Source: Tubiluchus corallicola (taxonomy: Eukaryota > Priapulida > Priapulimorpha > Priapulimorphida > Tubiluchidae). From it: a stretch of DNA of 64,000 nucleotides. Shown here one piece after another: positions 25,301-40,300 of the stretch. How positions within the stretch are numbered: the first letter of the stretch is position 1; each line of letters opens with the position of its first letter. Where the stretch lies: the NCBI GenBank assembly GCA_030141605.1, contig JAQGDQ010000562.1, positions 62,001-126,000 on the forward strand, in the 5' to 3' direction. The notes below the pieces were generated by a model. It did not search any database and had not been told where the DNA came from. It saw nothing but the letters and a program-made list of their open reading frames with translations. The translations under genes and the position numbers were made by a program.

Positions 25301-28300
25301 ATTACAGCAGGTAATCAAAGACTATAGGCCTATATGGTTACCAGAGCTTGTTTTTGCAGCTGAAGTTTCAACTTGATTTGAAGGCGATCAATAGTGTAAC
25401 TTGTATAGTTAAGAAAACCAACCAATAAAAGTAAGCAATTTCCCTGTAAACTTGTGGACTGAAAATTTCTTTTTTTACTACAAAGTGAGCATGACTTATT
25501 TTTGAGAGAAATCAGACCTTTTTTCTGCTTTGTTGATTTTGTTGAAGTGGTTGCACTGCTATTCACCAGTTGTTGACTATTCACATCCTTCGAGGGTTTT
25601 TCAATCTCTGGTTTTGTTTCTTTCTGTGCGTCTTCTTTTGATTTTCCAGCTGCACTTTTAGCTACAAAATAAATATAGACAAATTTCCTGATATGTTAAA
25701 AACTGACAGCCACACTAATATATCATATATTATTATATATATTATCATATATCATATATTATATATCATATATATATATGTATGTATATATACATACATA
25801 CATACGTACGTACGTACGTACGTACATACATACATACAGAAAACAATTAACAATTTGCAAGTATTTACAACTGTTAGAATTTGAATTTCTACTGTAGCCT
25901 TAATTACTGTGAGCTGCAAAACTGGCTTTATAATTTATAGCTAAGTAGTTGCTATCTTTATAGCAAAGATAATGTAGAATCACTTATTAAAAGGGACGTG
26001 TAATACATAAAAGATTATGTGCAGTTAGTCCTCATTTAACAACAATTAACTCCACAGAACATTTACCACCTCATCTCACTTAATGACATATATTCTATTC
26101 TAATGAGGAATTCTTAGCCACACTTTGAAAACTAAAATTCTGTCTGATAGGTTTATACTTTATAAACAACTAGCGTTCAGCCCAAATCCTATGCGAATTT
26201 ACTCAGTACCGATTGTTACAACAGGCTGTCACAATCTATTCATGCAAAGACACCACCATTAACAGATCATGTTACAATATGCTGCATTATTTCATTATGG
26301 CTGGTTGTCAGAAACTATTACATCTCTATGATTTATTATTGGTGCTAAACATAAGAAATAAACCCGTCCTGTCTGATAAAATTCCCATGTTACATGTTGG
26401 ATAACTGATGCACTGCTCACTTAGAGGAGTCTGCTTTGCTTGGCAAATGTACACATTGGGTTAATTGCACTCATCAGTCATTTTATTTGCACTTATGTTG
26501 TGGAAAAGCAACAATGTCTATAAAGATTTATCAGCAAATATATATAGCTAGGACCAGAAATGCAATGCTCTGAACTTATCTTAGTAAAACTAGAGACAAC
26601 TCACAAAAAGCGCTGAAAAAAATTAAAGCACAAAACAGAAACATCAATAAACACGACTAAAATAAGCTATGCAAGAACCAAGATGAGAAAAGACAGAAAA
26701 ACTGCTATCTTTATGAACTGACGCTCTAATCTTAATATGCAGCAGCAGAAAGTTTGCATATTGTTAATGGTAACAAAGCTAGAGTTCACAAAAGGGTTCC
26801 ACATGAAGAAGTGTGATCAAAGCTCAGGAAAAAAAACATGCTGCAAATCTGTGATGACATTATCGTTTTAAATAATATTATCATGTCTTGGAACGCATGC
26901 GTGTTTTTTAACATTATTTCTACAACGGCTTTGTTTAAAGACAATTCATTTAATGCATTAGTGTCCTTAAGCGAGGATGACTGGACGATAAAGAAAATGA
27001 GGAGTATAGAACAAAAAATATGCTGGCAGTTCTTATGATGATTTTACAATGCAAAGTCTTGCCATACCGATTCAGATATAAATTGAACAAACTTTTACCC
27101 AATTACCAAAAGTGTTTTCTATATGAAGTAACCATAGGCACTTACTATATTTCCTAGGTTTCTTTCTAAGTACAGAAGCCACATAAGACTCCAGCTCACG
27201 TAGCGTCGATGCTCTTAATGTTTCAAAATCTATTTCTATTTCATCAGGATTTGAATCTCGTAGCGACGGTTCTCTCGACTGTATAATGTGAACAACCTTT
27301 CCTAATTTGTCCCCTAAAGAAAAACAAAATCAATAATAGCTTTTGTGAATGCGGGTAAATAATATCTAATGTCAGTAATATCTAACATTATTTCACACAA
27401 AAGCAAAGAAGAAGTAGCAAACGAGTCGTATTGTCTACAATTAAACAAAATCACTTTAACACCTACTTACTTTACTGCAGTAAGTCCTCACTTAACGACG
27501 CTAATGAGTCCAGCAAAGCAGGTCGTTAAGCGAAACATCGTTAAATGAAATATTCTTTTCCATAAGAAACAAATTAAAAGCATTTAGTTGCATTCCAGGA
27601 GCAAAAATCAATAGTGCTTGGCTATGCAATGTTTGCAGCAGGGCGAAAACTACTGAGCGTGGCTATGATAAAAGGTTCAGTTATCTTGCAGGAGAAAAAT
27701 AGTAATCTTTGGCTCATAAATTAAACACTATATGATTTATTGTTTACAGTTCTACAGTGCTTCTTTAATTAAAATATTACTAATACTACCAGCGTTGTGT
27801 TGGTGGCAGCTAAAATGCAAATGAAGTGAATGCAGCAATTAGCTATCTAACAGGAGAGTTTTATCAGCTGAAACTCTTGCATTTTATCAAGAAAAATCTT
27901 ATCTAAATGTAGGAAAGCAATCAGTCATCATGGCCTGCCTATAGCTGTAGTTGATTGTTTGCTGTCGGTTTGGTTGTGCTACGGTGATCTGGATTAAATG
28001 GCGATCTTCTTAATAGAGTACAAGTGCAGCAAATAAGATTTTAGTGTTTAAAGTAAATTAAACAAATCGGCGTTAAAACGAAGCATGAGACGTTAAGTGC
28101 AAAAAGGTGTCAAATGATTAGCGTCACTAAAACGAAATGTTGCTAAGCGGTGAGTCATTAAGCGAGGACTTACTGCAATTAAAATAATTTGTAAGGTAGT
28201 GTATCAACCTTTAAATGGAAAAAAAACAAAAATAAAAACACATTGATCATTCATCATCATCATTATCATCATCATCTTTTTCATCGTCACCATTGTCATC

Positions 28301-31300
28301 ATTATGATCAGCCATTTAGTTTTCAATAATTACAGTTAGTTTATTCAGCTAACAGTGCTAGTCACCAAATCAATCATTTGCTGTCAGTAATGGCAGTGTG
28401 ACTCTAGGAAGTTAACAAACATGACATAGTAAAAATTTATGTTACAAAACTTATAACACAACAAAACTTATGATGATCTACTTTAGCTAGTTGACTGCCA
28501 AACTATTCATATTCTAACTAAGCACATGAGCAATATTGTAAAAAAAAGATGCTGACAATATTGCTACTGCTGACTGCTACCAAATAACATTGTCGGGGTG
28601 GAAAATTCTCATCACAAATGATACTCATCACAAGTGGTTAACATCAGTATCTTGTGTCATCTTAATAAAATACCCAGTTAATTATTACTCCCAGCACTTG
28701 AACTGCTGCACTTATTCAATGTCGCTCAGTTAAGAGTTATGTAAGACTGTGCAGTCTTATTATGCAACCATAAGCCTACAAAGTTGAACATTCACAGCAA
28801 AAATTGTCAAGTGTTGGGACCAAATACCCCTTAAAGAAGTGAGAAACTGTATCAATTTTTGGAAGAAACGCCATTTGCTTAGTTTGCAGTTGAAAATGGT
28901 GGACACATTACAGCACTTTCTGTAAGTTGTAGCTGATTTGTTTATTCAAAACTTTTGTATCTTCGGACGTGTTAACATCAATGTAGAAAATTTCAAGCGA
29001 CTTGGTGTTTTTTATGCTATGGCACATATCTAAATACTCAGTACAAACGCTAAATCTTGTACAACACAACAAGAGCAACCTGTCGCTTACCAGGTAGCTT
29101 ATTTATGTCAAGGCTTAGCTGTCGTTTTTCATCGTAAGTCATTGCTTGTGCCTTGTGCTCATCATCACTATCAGCTTCTGTTGGTAATGGTGCTACAGCA
29201 GCTATTGTGGCAGCTACACCTGGTGTGGATTTAGATGACTTAGGTCCACTTCTAGAATAAATACATTATCATCACAATCAATGAATAAATACGAAGTGTA
29301 TAAAATTACCTCAAGTTTATGTAACTAAATACAATAATATCTCGGTTTGCCGGACAAAGGCGGGAAGACGCCGGTCCAAATTTGCCGATTGTCCGTATTT
29401 ATAGATACTAAGCTAATATGGTAGGTGCCGTGTATTAGACTCGCGGTAATGTAGAATCAATCGTCTAATTGTCTCAAAAACGTCTAATGCAAAAGTATAA
29501 AAACTGTTGGCAAATGACTCAAATAGTTCCATATAAATGACTCTAAGTCACTTACACACACCAATTAAACATGGTGATATACAAGTTACACACGTGTCGT
29601 TACATGCTGCTTGAATGCAAACAAAGTAACGACCCGCCAACTAGCGGTCAGCTCGCGAAATAACAAGACTGTCCGTAGTATGCAGGACTTTTTAACGGTT
29701 GAGGTTTTGTCCGAATTTTCCGATATCCGTAAAAGCAAGGTCCGGCAAACCGAGATGTGAGTGTATAGTTAGGTTAAATAAGTGTTGAACTTTAAGATAC
29801 ATACAAACAGTTCTTGCTGTAATAAGTATTTAATATATACAAAAAAGGTATGTATATAAAAAAAGGTAAATACATCACCAACATCACTTACCGTATATAC
29901 TTATGTACAAGTCGAATTTTTGGAGGCGATTTTAAGGTGAAATTTTTGGGGTCGATTTATACTTACGATATGTTTTTGGGAGAGGACGCTAAAGGGTTGT
30001 CTACAATACCAATACGTAAATAATCCTTCATTATACGCTGGACTCAGTGAACACTCATACTGTGATACTTCACATCAGAGAATGTTTGCATCTTGACTGT
30101 ACTTCACAAAATTAACAAATATTACTGTAATTTATTTTAATGTATGTGAAATTAAGCAAAAATTTATATATTATCGGTAAATAACCTATCGATGGAGCAC
30201 TCGATTAGAACATGGAAATCGCCAATGTTGTGCAGGTGCTGCACCCTGTCGGCTTATGCGGGAAGTTTTACACTACCTTGTATATGCGTGATTATTGGCA
30301 AAATATCGATTACCAGCATACACGCGTATATAAAATGATGTATTACGTGGCCATTGTTGACATCATTTACTCTGGAAGATCTTAATATTTTATGGTCGAC
30401 TTGTGCGCTGGTAATGTATAAAATGATGCAATTTTTGGACTTAAAATGTACAGCGACTTTTACATAAGGCCAACTTGTACACACGTATATACGGTACTTC
30501 ACTTAAGACAACAACTGCAATATAAAAAAACAAAATTAAAAACAAAAACAGCACATACTTGCGCCCACCACTGGCACGACGTTTCCTTGCTTCCTGTGAC
30601 TTTGGCACAGGTGTAGTAACTGGTCCCACAGTGGCAGGTGTTGTAGTAACAGTTTTCTTTCCCCTCCCGATAGATTTAACTGGTACCGTTGAAGCTACAT
30701 CAACTTTAGACACAGGTACACCAGTCGTCGGTGCCAGTGCACTCGTCTTATCTGCACCTGTTTTACGTCCACGACCAACAGCTCTTGGTGGCTGCACTGT
30801 CTTGGGTACAGCACCTGTTTTCACTGGTGTGGGCGCGGGTTTAGCACGTGGAGGAACAGGTTCAGGAACCTGCAAATAAAAACATTCTCTGAGGAAGCTA
30901 AACCAGGAATTACTGTCATAATGCCAATAACATCAATGCTTTTAATTCACGATTTAAAAAATACTTATTAGAAACACGGTAACCTGTAAACTAGTATAAA
31001 CACGTTTTTCTCTTCATCTCTTACTGCAGCTGTTTTATGAAAGTGTACTGATTCTGTTTATCATTGTTTATATTGTGTATAATTTGTATATTTTGTTTTA
31101 CCAATTCTGTATAAATTGTGACATTTAAATTGTTTTAAACTGTGTAATTGTGTAATTTCTAAATCAGATTACATGTCACGGTATTTTTATTTTTCCCAGT
31201 GTACAATATTCTTGTAATGTTTTTGTCTTTATTTTCTTTTGTGGACCACTTCGGAAATAACTAATAGTTTTGTAATTGTTGGTTAAAGTGTCATCCATGT

Positions 31301-34300
31301 TAAATAAACACTTAATAATAATAGTAATATATTAAAATTCTGCAAATGTACCAGTGCTACCATAATCTTTAAACAGACCTAAAATTATTAATAAAAAGCT
31401 CTGTTTAAAGTATACATGCTTTTATGAACATTCTCGGCATTTGGCTTACATTCAGCCTACTAAGGTAAAAATAATATTAAATATGAAAGCACACAGGGCA
31501 ACTATCAACTGGTAAATGAAACTGTAATCTAGCAGACCACAGCAAAATGTCAGCTTATAAATGAAATGGTACAAATAATTACAATACATTTCAAAACGCA
31601 AGAACACTAAGAATTTTTACCCCAGCAACGGCAGCATTATTCTACACATTTATTATTATAAAAAGATTGTATCAGTATTTTACAGGAAGAAAAACCCTGC
31701 GGTACCACACTGTCAGAATAACAAACTGAAAACCTTTGCCACACTTACGGGTTCAACTTTGATTGGTTTCTCATCCTCTTCTTTCTTCTCTCTGTGTTTA
31801 TGTCGCTTCTTCTTCTTTCCCCTCTTTAACGACTTTGATGCAGAAAGGACTGCTAGCTGCTCGTGTACGGCTTTTAGCTACAGCAAGAGTAAAATTAACA
31901 ATGAATTACCAATAGACGTTGGTTTATAATGAATTTACAATACAAAAGCAATCAGAGAAAACTAAACACCTGTGCCTGCAGTTCTTGCAACCGTCGTTCA
32001 CGTTCTGCCTCTGACTCCTCATCATCGCTTGCATCCGAAGAAGAAGATGATGCAAGGGAAGCATCCGATTCGGCTTTTACGTGGTCAGGTTCATCATTTT
32101 CAACTACTGGTTCATCGGGCATTTTTGCATATTTCATTTCGAAAACATCCTACAGTCAAAAGAAATGTGTGAACTTTCTAAACTGGATAATAAATATGCT
32201 TTTCAATGTTCAAGAAATCTCCATAAGCCAATAACAATTGGCAGCTTTTGTCGTGCTTCAGTATTTTATTTACAATGGGCAGCAGGTCGGTGGTTATTGA
32301 TGCATGAGTTACCAGTCTATTTGCATCGTGTGTTTACAGTGTGGTACACTCTAACAAATTTCATACAGCATCCTAACATACAAAAACTTTTGTGATATGA
32401 TTTCAGTTTCTAGTAACTACTCTCATAGCAGTGCTATACATGCACAGTAATACTGATCTCAACAACACTGTCCGTGATCATTTTTTCTATACTAAAAACT
32501 CTTTGAATGACATCATTTTGCATAACTGGTAGGACGAAATGAAATGTATAGAGCATTGCAGATCACAAGCCAATAAATGAACCTGCTAACAACAATTATA
32601 CCGTCTAGCCCTGAAATAAATGAAAATAAAAATGATTGGGTTTGATGGCGAACACACCCTGCACTAATGAAGAAAATATGGCAGATGAAATCATCCTCAA
32701 GCATTTTATATGACAGTTCATTTGCTAACGAGGTTCACATACGCCTAAGTATGCCATATGCCGCAAGCCACTCATTTACCGTCATACGCTCGGTACTGCT
32801 GTAGTTGGTAAGCACGTGACAAAACCAATCAGGCAGCTTCCTCTTTCAAACTACCCATTTTATAAGCAAACACAAGCAATTAAAGTTACCAAAAACAATT
32901 TTTTTGATAACTTTGTTCAAGAAAGAGACATTTGTAATCAGTAATTCTCCAGGGTTTTTTAAGCAGTGGCACACTTGCTTTAAGAATATTTGCTAAGACA
33001 CTTTATCTAATATATTATTACTTTCAGTTCTAGAAATCAGAAAAGATATTTGGTGTTGTCTAAAGACAAAAAATACGTCAAAGGGCAAAAGATATGAGAA
33101 AAATGTTCTTAGTATGTGCTCTATGTTGGAAAGGTCACCGAATCTACAGTTTTTAGATAGCATGTTGAGAAAATTATCAACATACCTCAGTTTCAGTAGC
33201 TCGCCCGAAATGTTTTAGAGATGAAATAGAGTTTACACTCAGATTACTTATACAGGTAGTCATTGACTCACAACCAATCCGCAATCCACTGTTCCACTTT
33301 ATGACCCGACCAAAACTTAATTATTTAATTATACAAAACCAACTATAACACATATTTCCCTCTATTTTTTTAAACAATTAACTTTAAATCGTTATCTGTT
33401 TCGATCAATTCATCGCCGCCATATTTAGTGCGAGTACACACACAACTTCTTGCGCGTAATGGCACATCGCTTTAATATAATGGACAGACTAGCGAGCAAT
33501 TCCTCTTATGACCAATCATGCCGGAATGTACTGTGGTCGTAAGTCAATGACTACCTGCACTCAGAACCAAAAATCCTGAAGCATTTTAACTTTCAACAAA
33601 AAACACAGCATCTTCACAACTGGTTAAAATGCATCCACTCTTATCTTCCTAACAGCAGAAATCACAAACACTGCCACGACAGAAGCAAACAGTGAACGCA
33701 CAATGTACATGAAATGAACTCACCTGTAATTTCCTAGCCATACCAACGACATCGTGATCAGGTGGATTGTACTTGTAGCAATTAGTGAAGATTATCCGTA
33801 CGTGGGCGGCAAATTCTTCTGGTGAATGATATTCACGATTTTCCATCTTTTGCTATAAAATCAGTCATTTAATATTTCATATGCAAGAAAAATAATAGTG
33901 AGTAATAAAAAGGAAAAAAATCTTTCAAGTCAGTAATACACACAAAGACAGCCTATTTCCAAATCACACAGTACCAGTTTTGTAAAGACAATACACTGCA
34001 GATTTATTTACTTAACAAAGCCAAAGCTGTGAAATCAATGTAAATAAGAAATGTTCCAAATAACAGATGTATAAAACTGCAATCAAAACCTACAAATAAT
34101 AAACAAACTGTATACACTTATTAAAGGCCTAAATAACCCCAACAGACATTGAAGATCTTTAAGCATTATTATGATTACGCAAAGGATTCATAGTTATTAT
34201 TAAACAAAAAGAGACTTGTAAATTAAATAACTTACGTGTTTTCTGGTAAATTTCGAATGCGTGCATTGCCGTAAAAATCACCATGTTCGCGTCTTTGATG

Positions 34301-37300
34301 CGAGTGAGCGAGAATGACGTATGAGGCAGACAAAGCGTCTTTGGTCACCGATGTTTATTTATTGATCTTCGGTGATCTCGTGACTACACTCATAATGTCA
34401 CTCGTCCCGCGAAACAAAAAATTTGGCGGTTCTTCAAATTTAATACCACTAACGATGAAGTGATAAGAAATAAGTTTATAATACACTATGCATAATGAGA
34501 GTACGATTTTAAGTTGCAAAAGCTTATATTTTAGTGAGGGTTTAGTTTAACTTTAATGCAGCCCAACAGAGCAATAAACTTTGAAAATTCTTTGCCATAT
34601 ACTTGCATTTTGACCAGACCACAAGAAGCAAACAAAAAGACTTGTTAGAGAAAAATGGAATTAATGAAAGTGAGTTACCTTAATTGTACCGAGATCCATG
34701 GGCTGTTTGATGATGTCATGGTAGTCATGCAGTCCTAGTGACTCGGCATCAACTGGCTTATAAAATGGCCAAGCGTAAGTCTGAAATCAGGCAAGAACAT
34801 GATATAAATACTACAGGTGAAAATTGTGTAACACTGATAGTAGCCATACCAATATGCACAAACATGTGTATAATATCTACGCAATGTAAAAATAATATAT
34901 ATGAGAAAGGAAAGTGAATTGGTTTCTGAGTTCTGCAAACATAAGAAACAACTGGGTCAACAATAGTGAAGAACCTACAAGTTGTAGAACACAACAATAT
35001 ACTCACAGCACAAAAAACAACTGAGTCAACAATAGTGAAGAATCTACAAGTTACAGAACACAACAATATATTCACAGCACAAGAAACAACTGAATCAACA
35101 ATAGTGAAGAACCTACAGGTTACCGAACAAAGCAATATATTCACAGCACAAGAAACAACTGAATCAACAATAGTGAAGAACCTACAAGTTACAGAACACA
35201 ACAATATATTCACAGCACAAGAAACAACTGAATCAACAACAGTGAAGAACCTACAAGTTACAGAACACAACAATATATTCACAGCACAAGAAACAACTGA
35301 GTCAACAATAGTGAAGAATCTACAAGTTACCGAACAAAGCAATATATTCACAACACAAGAAACAACTGAGTCAACAATAGTGAAGAACCTACAAGTTACA
35401 GAACACAACAATATATTCACAGCACAAGAAACAACTGAATCAACAATGGTGAAGAACCTACAAGTTACAGAACACAACAATATATTCACAGCACAAGAAA
35501 CAACTGAATCAACAATAGTGAAGAACCTACAGGTTACCGAACAAAGCAATATATTCACAGCACAAGAAACAACTGAATCAACAATAGTGAAGAACCTACA
35601 AGTTACAGAACACAACAATATATTCACAGCACAAGAAACAACTGAATCAACAACAGTGAAGAACCTACAAGTTACAGAACACAACAATATATTCACAGCA
35701 CAAGAAACAACTGAATCAACAATAGTGAAGAACCTACAAGTTACAGAACACAACAATATATTCACAGCACAAGAAACAACTGAATCAACAATAGTGAAGA
35801 ACCTACAAGTTACAGAACACAACAATATATTCACAGCACAAGAAACAACTGAATCAACAATAGTGAAGAACCTACAAGTTACAGAACACAACAATATATT
35901 CACAGCACAAGAAACAACTGAATCAACAATAGTGAAGAACCTACAAGTTACAGAACACAACAATATATTCACAGCACAAGAAACAACTGAATCAACAATA
36001 GTGAAGAACCTACAGGTTACCGAACAAAGCAATATATTCACAGCACAAGAGACAACTGGATCAACAATAGTGAAGAACCTACAGATTACCGAACAAAGCA
36101 ATATACTCACAGCATGCTTTTTTGCAAACAGTTCTTTTAAAACGTTATTGCAAAACTTTAACTGTTCAGTCAATTTCTTGCTTTTACTTTTGTCGACAGC
36201 CAGTGGTTGCTGAAAAACAAGACAAAGATTATTGCAAAGGTTGTAGACACACAATCAAGGATATATAACATAACTTAAATAATATAAAACATTTCTACGT
36301 GGAAATTTTGACTTGTAAGCTAAGAGAATGTAGCCAAGGCATGAAACAGCTAGGTCCACTTTAATTAAAACAAAGCTGCGATTAACTTGACAATGTTCAT
36401 CTCACCTTAGTTTAATTAGATGAACTGCAAGGAAGCAAAACATCTTGCCCAACTAAGGTAGCTGACAAAGGATGAGGAAAAAACTACCAACACTGATGAC
36501 GAACAAACCTGAGATTCAGCGACTTGTATCTGAGAATCCGGCAAATCTTTAGGCGGTCGTTTGATTTCTCTGCCGCTACCCCGTCTGGTAGCCATTTTAG
36601 GAGCCGCAGGTGAAGAAAGTGATGGAGCGTATGGTGGATCAAACGGGTCGCTAGCTGTAATCGTTGAAGGTGTTGTTGTGTCAGCTTTCCTCTTTACCCC
36701 TTTTTTCGGCTGTAAAATGCAAAGGCAACCAAAACGATAAAACCACCCTTATTTCTAGCTAACAAAAGTGCTGCTTACCTGTTTTATATTCGAGTAGAAC
36801 TCAAACAATTTTTGTCAATATAAGCAATTTAAAGAAAGTAAAATATGGTAACATATGAATAGTGAATATATATATATATACATGTATAATATGTCTAAAA
36901 CTCACACACATGTAAAGTGAATGATAACTTAGGTTTTTAGATACCATTCATTCGTGTCATTGCAGATGCACAAATATACAGAGGAAGCTTCCGTACAAGG
37001 CTCTTTTGTATGGACTAGTGATAAAAGAAAGTGTAAAAGTGACGTACTTAACATAAGCTGTGAATTGACATGCAATATAATGAATCTTTGCACTAAATAT
37101 TACTGGACATTTATCATCTCATATTTTGACATGGAGATGGCACTATCTGAGAAACATACTATCAAACTTACAGACTGGCCTTCTCTTGCCATATTATTAT
37201 AACAGAGTATAATAATATTACAGAGAATAATATAATTATATTATACAGAGTGTAATTAGTAATTTAAAATCCTAAAAAATGGCAAAAGTTTGCACGACAC

Positions 37301-40300
37301 AACACTTTAACTGTAGGAAACCTTCTTTTGAACAGTATTTCAATTTTTTCTTGCATTGAAGTCAAACACATTTGTGTAAGTAAGTAAAAACTGTTCACCA
37401 TTTGCAGTCACAGTTGCAGTGCTGGGAGAGACAGACAAATAGTCAAAAGCATGAAGAAGATCAACAAATTTTGATCACTGAAAAACGTTTTGATGCAGTA
37501 AAAATTATTATCACCAGCACTGCAAACTTTCCTGAGCAGCTGCTAGCAATGTAGAAATTTATCAATTGCTACGACGAATGCTGTCAATTTACTATGCATG
37601 AGTAAAAGCAATTTTTAATCAGAAGTAACCTACCTTGTAATGCATAAAAATGAGAAACATCTTTCTGCCGTGAAACTTTACATTTTAATGCAGCGATCAA
37701 TTAATGAAAATTTTGATGTTCTTTGTCAATGCAAGAAGTTAAGAATAGACATTATCATGAGGAAGGCTTCATGATGTTGCAAACAAACAACAAAACCAGT
37801 ATGGATCACAATCCTACAAGTAAGACTTCGTGTGCATGTAATACGTGATGCGTATGGTATTACCAAAGCTCACTTTCTGTCAATTTTGGATGCTATTTGT
37901 GAAAACTGGAATTGATAACTCTTGGAAGTCATGATTCTGTTTAAATTTCAGTGGGATGGTGATAGAGACATAATTATAGCAGTGGCATTAGGTCAACATT
38001 TTCCTATTAGATGGAAAAATTCAAAAGTACAGGTTTTGGTGCATAACATTTTGGAGGGGGAAGAGAACTATACACAATGTATCACCACTTAATAAAAAAA
38101 CTGCAACTAGATGCAGAACAACATAATTGTTCCACCTCTCAAATGGAGGAAAGATTACTGTGCAGGTCTTCAAATGACCAAAACTCATCTGACTAAGAAG
38201 ACAATCAGGGAAAATGGTCACCATAAAGCGCATTTGAAAGTTAGCGATCACATTCAAATGAATACGGATCACGCATCATGGATTACCCATTATTACTCAT
38301 ACATGGAGTGCTACCTTTAGCCTGATCACTTATAACTTCAATTTACAATCCTTTATCAATCAATTCAACATAAGTCTTTGCACATCTGATAAATAATCAT
38401 TCAATTTTTGTAAAGTCTGTATCTTCACCCACCTTAGGAAGTGATGACGGAAGAGCTGATGGTTTTTGCTCTACAGTAGCTGCAGGAGCTGGAGGCGAGA
38501 CTAGAGATGACGTTTTAGAAGCTGCAGACTTTGCAATTCCTTGAGCTTTAGGTGAAATACTAGATGCGACTGAAGTCACCACTGTTGGCAGAGACGGTGT
38601 TGTTGTTTTAGGTGGAGCAGCAGGTTCTTGTGGTTCAGATTTACTAGCAGGAGCCGTAGATTTGACAGTAGATGCCGATGGAACCTGTATCAAAGTTTCA
38701 GACATGTCAAGACTAGAGTTTATACGTTCATTACCATCCAGTTACTGCTAAGTTATGATCAGTAACGTTTAAACTTTATTTACTGAGCATATATCTAGCT
38801 ATGGAAATTGCTACCTTATTGTTTATATTACTGTTAGAAATTATGCCTGAAATAATTTGTGAACACAACCTTACATAACAAATAAATCTTGGTAAATAAA
38901 TCAAACAGTATGTCTGAACCGAGTGGAATAATATATAAAAATATCCCATATATACATGTAATATTTAATATAATATATGCAACAGTGCAAGTACTTCTAA
39001 CAACTATCCCTCAAAATGAGCTACTTCTTATTGAAACTTCAAAAGTGCTGGATTTAAATTAAGCAGCAACACAACTACTTACACTTTTAAGAGGCTCAGC
39101 AAGAGGAATTAGCGTTGTCGTACTAGATACATTCGTAGTTTCTCGTAAACCACTTGGCATAAGAGGCGGTCGACCCTTTCCCTTCCCTCGTCCTTTTCCT
39201 GCTCCTCCTTTAGGTTGATCTGGCAACTCAATTTCGTTAGGTGGCATGGAACCAATTTTAGTTAGGAAAAGTTTCTCCAGTGCTTGGCCCATCAAAACAA
39301 CATCCTAAAATTTTGCGACATACATCTAATGCATGCCAGTACATGGCAATGTAACTAGGGATGTTACCAAAACTGAAATTGCAAACTGAAACCGAAATTT
39401 ACGAAACATAGGAAACCGATACCGAAATCATTTTTGCAAGATGAACTACTACCAAAACTGAAAAAAATCTGCAATAAAAAATACTCAGTTTTTGCACGTT
39501 TGCTTTTGTTTGCTCTGATACAAGTTTGATGAAATATCTAGGCAAAAAATCTTAACCAAAAACGTAGAACAGTGTTTATGCTTAAACATGTTTATGCTAA
39601 AGATCATGATGCTTAAAAAAATTGGCAATTTGTTTTTTGTAAATATTTTGTTGCCTATATTTCATTAATTATTGTTTAAACTTGGTTTCATTCAAATTAC
39701 ACTCTAATATTTCGGTTGATTGTGTCTGGAGACCTGAAAGCTTCACAGTCGTCAGCAAAGAAGATATGCTGCATTGCCGTAAAAAGCATGCTACAAATGG
39801 TGCAGAAAGTTAAATAAACGATATTTACGCTTTATTTGAACTATTTTAGCCCAAATTTTTCAGCGATTTTTTAACAACTAGGAGGAAAAATAGGTAAGCT
39901 GGATAAATACTACAAAAATCTTGGAATCTAGCGAAAATTACGGAAAGTTTCGGCTACGAATATTAATAAATTCCGATGAAAATGAAACTGAACCGAAAGC
40001 TCAATTATCAGCAAACAAACGAACAAACAAACATTTTGGTAACATCCTTGAATGTAACCATTACTAGAGCATGTGTGATGTATGTTGATTGGCTGGACCA
40101 CAAAATTCCAAATATAACGAATAAATAGTAAATAATGTTAGGCACATTTTACTGTATGATAACCCTGCAGGACTACGGACGAGAAACCATTGCTTCCAGT
40201 TTTATTTCGTCATTACTGTCTTTGGGGATGGAATTTGTCAGCATTTATATAGACTTCCTGACTTTGCGTTAAGTAGCGTTCCGTAAGCATGCGCTGCTTT

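Noticed and set aside
30559-30879. 106-codon plus-strand ORF rich in Gly/Val/Thr
   Set aside because: Exact antisense of BET exon 12, which joins its neighbours in frame with proper splice sites.
34966-36213. 415-codon plus-strand ORF through the 69-bp array
   Set aside because: Antisense to a BET exon and intron, made only of the tandem unit; no start context or homologue.
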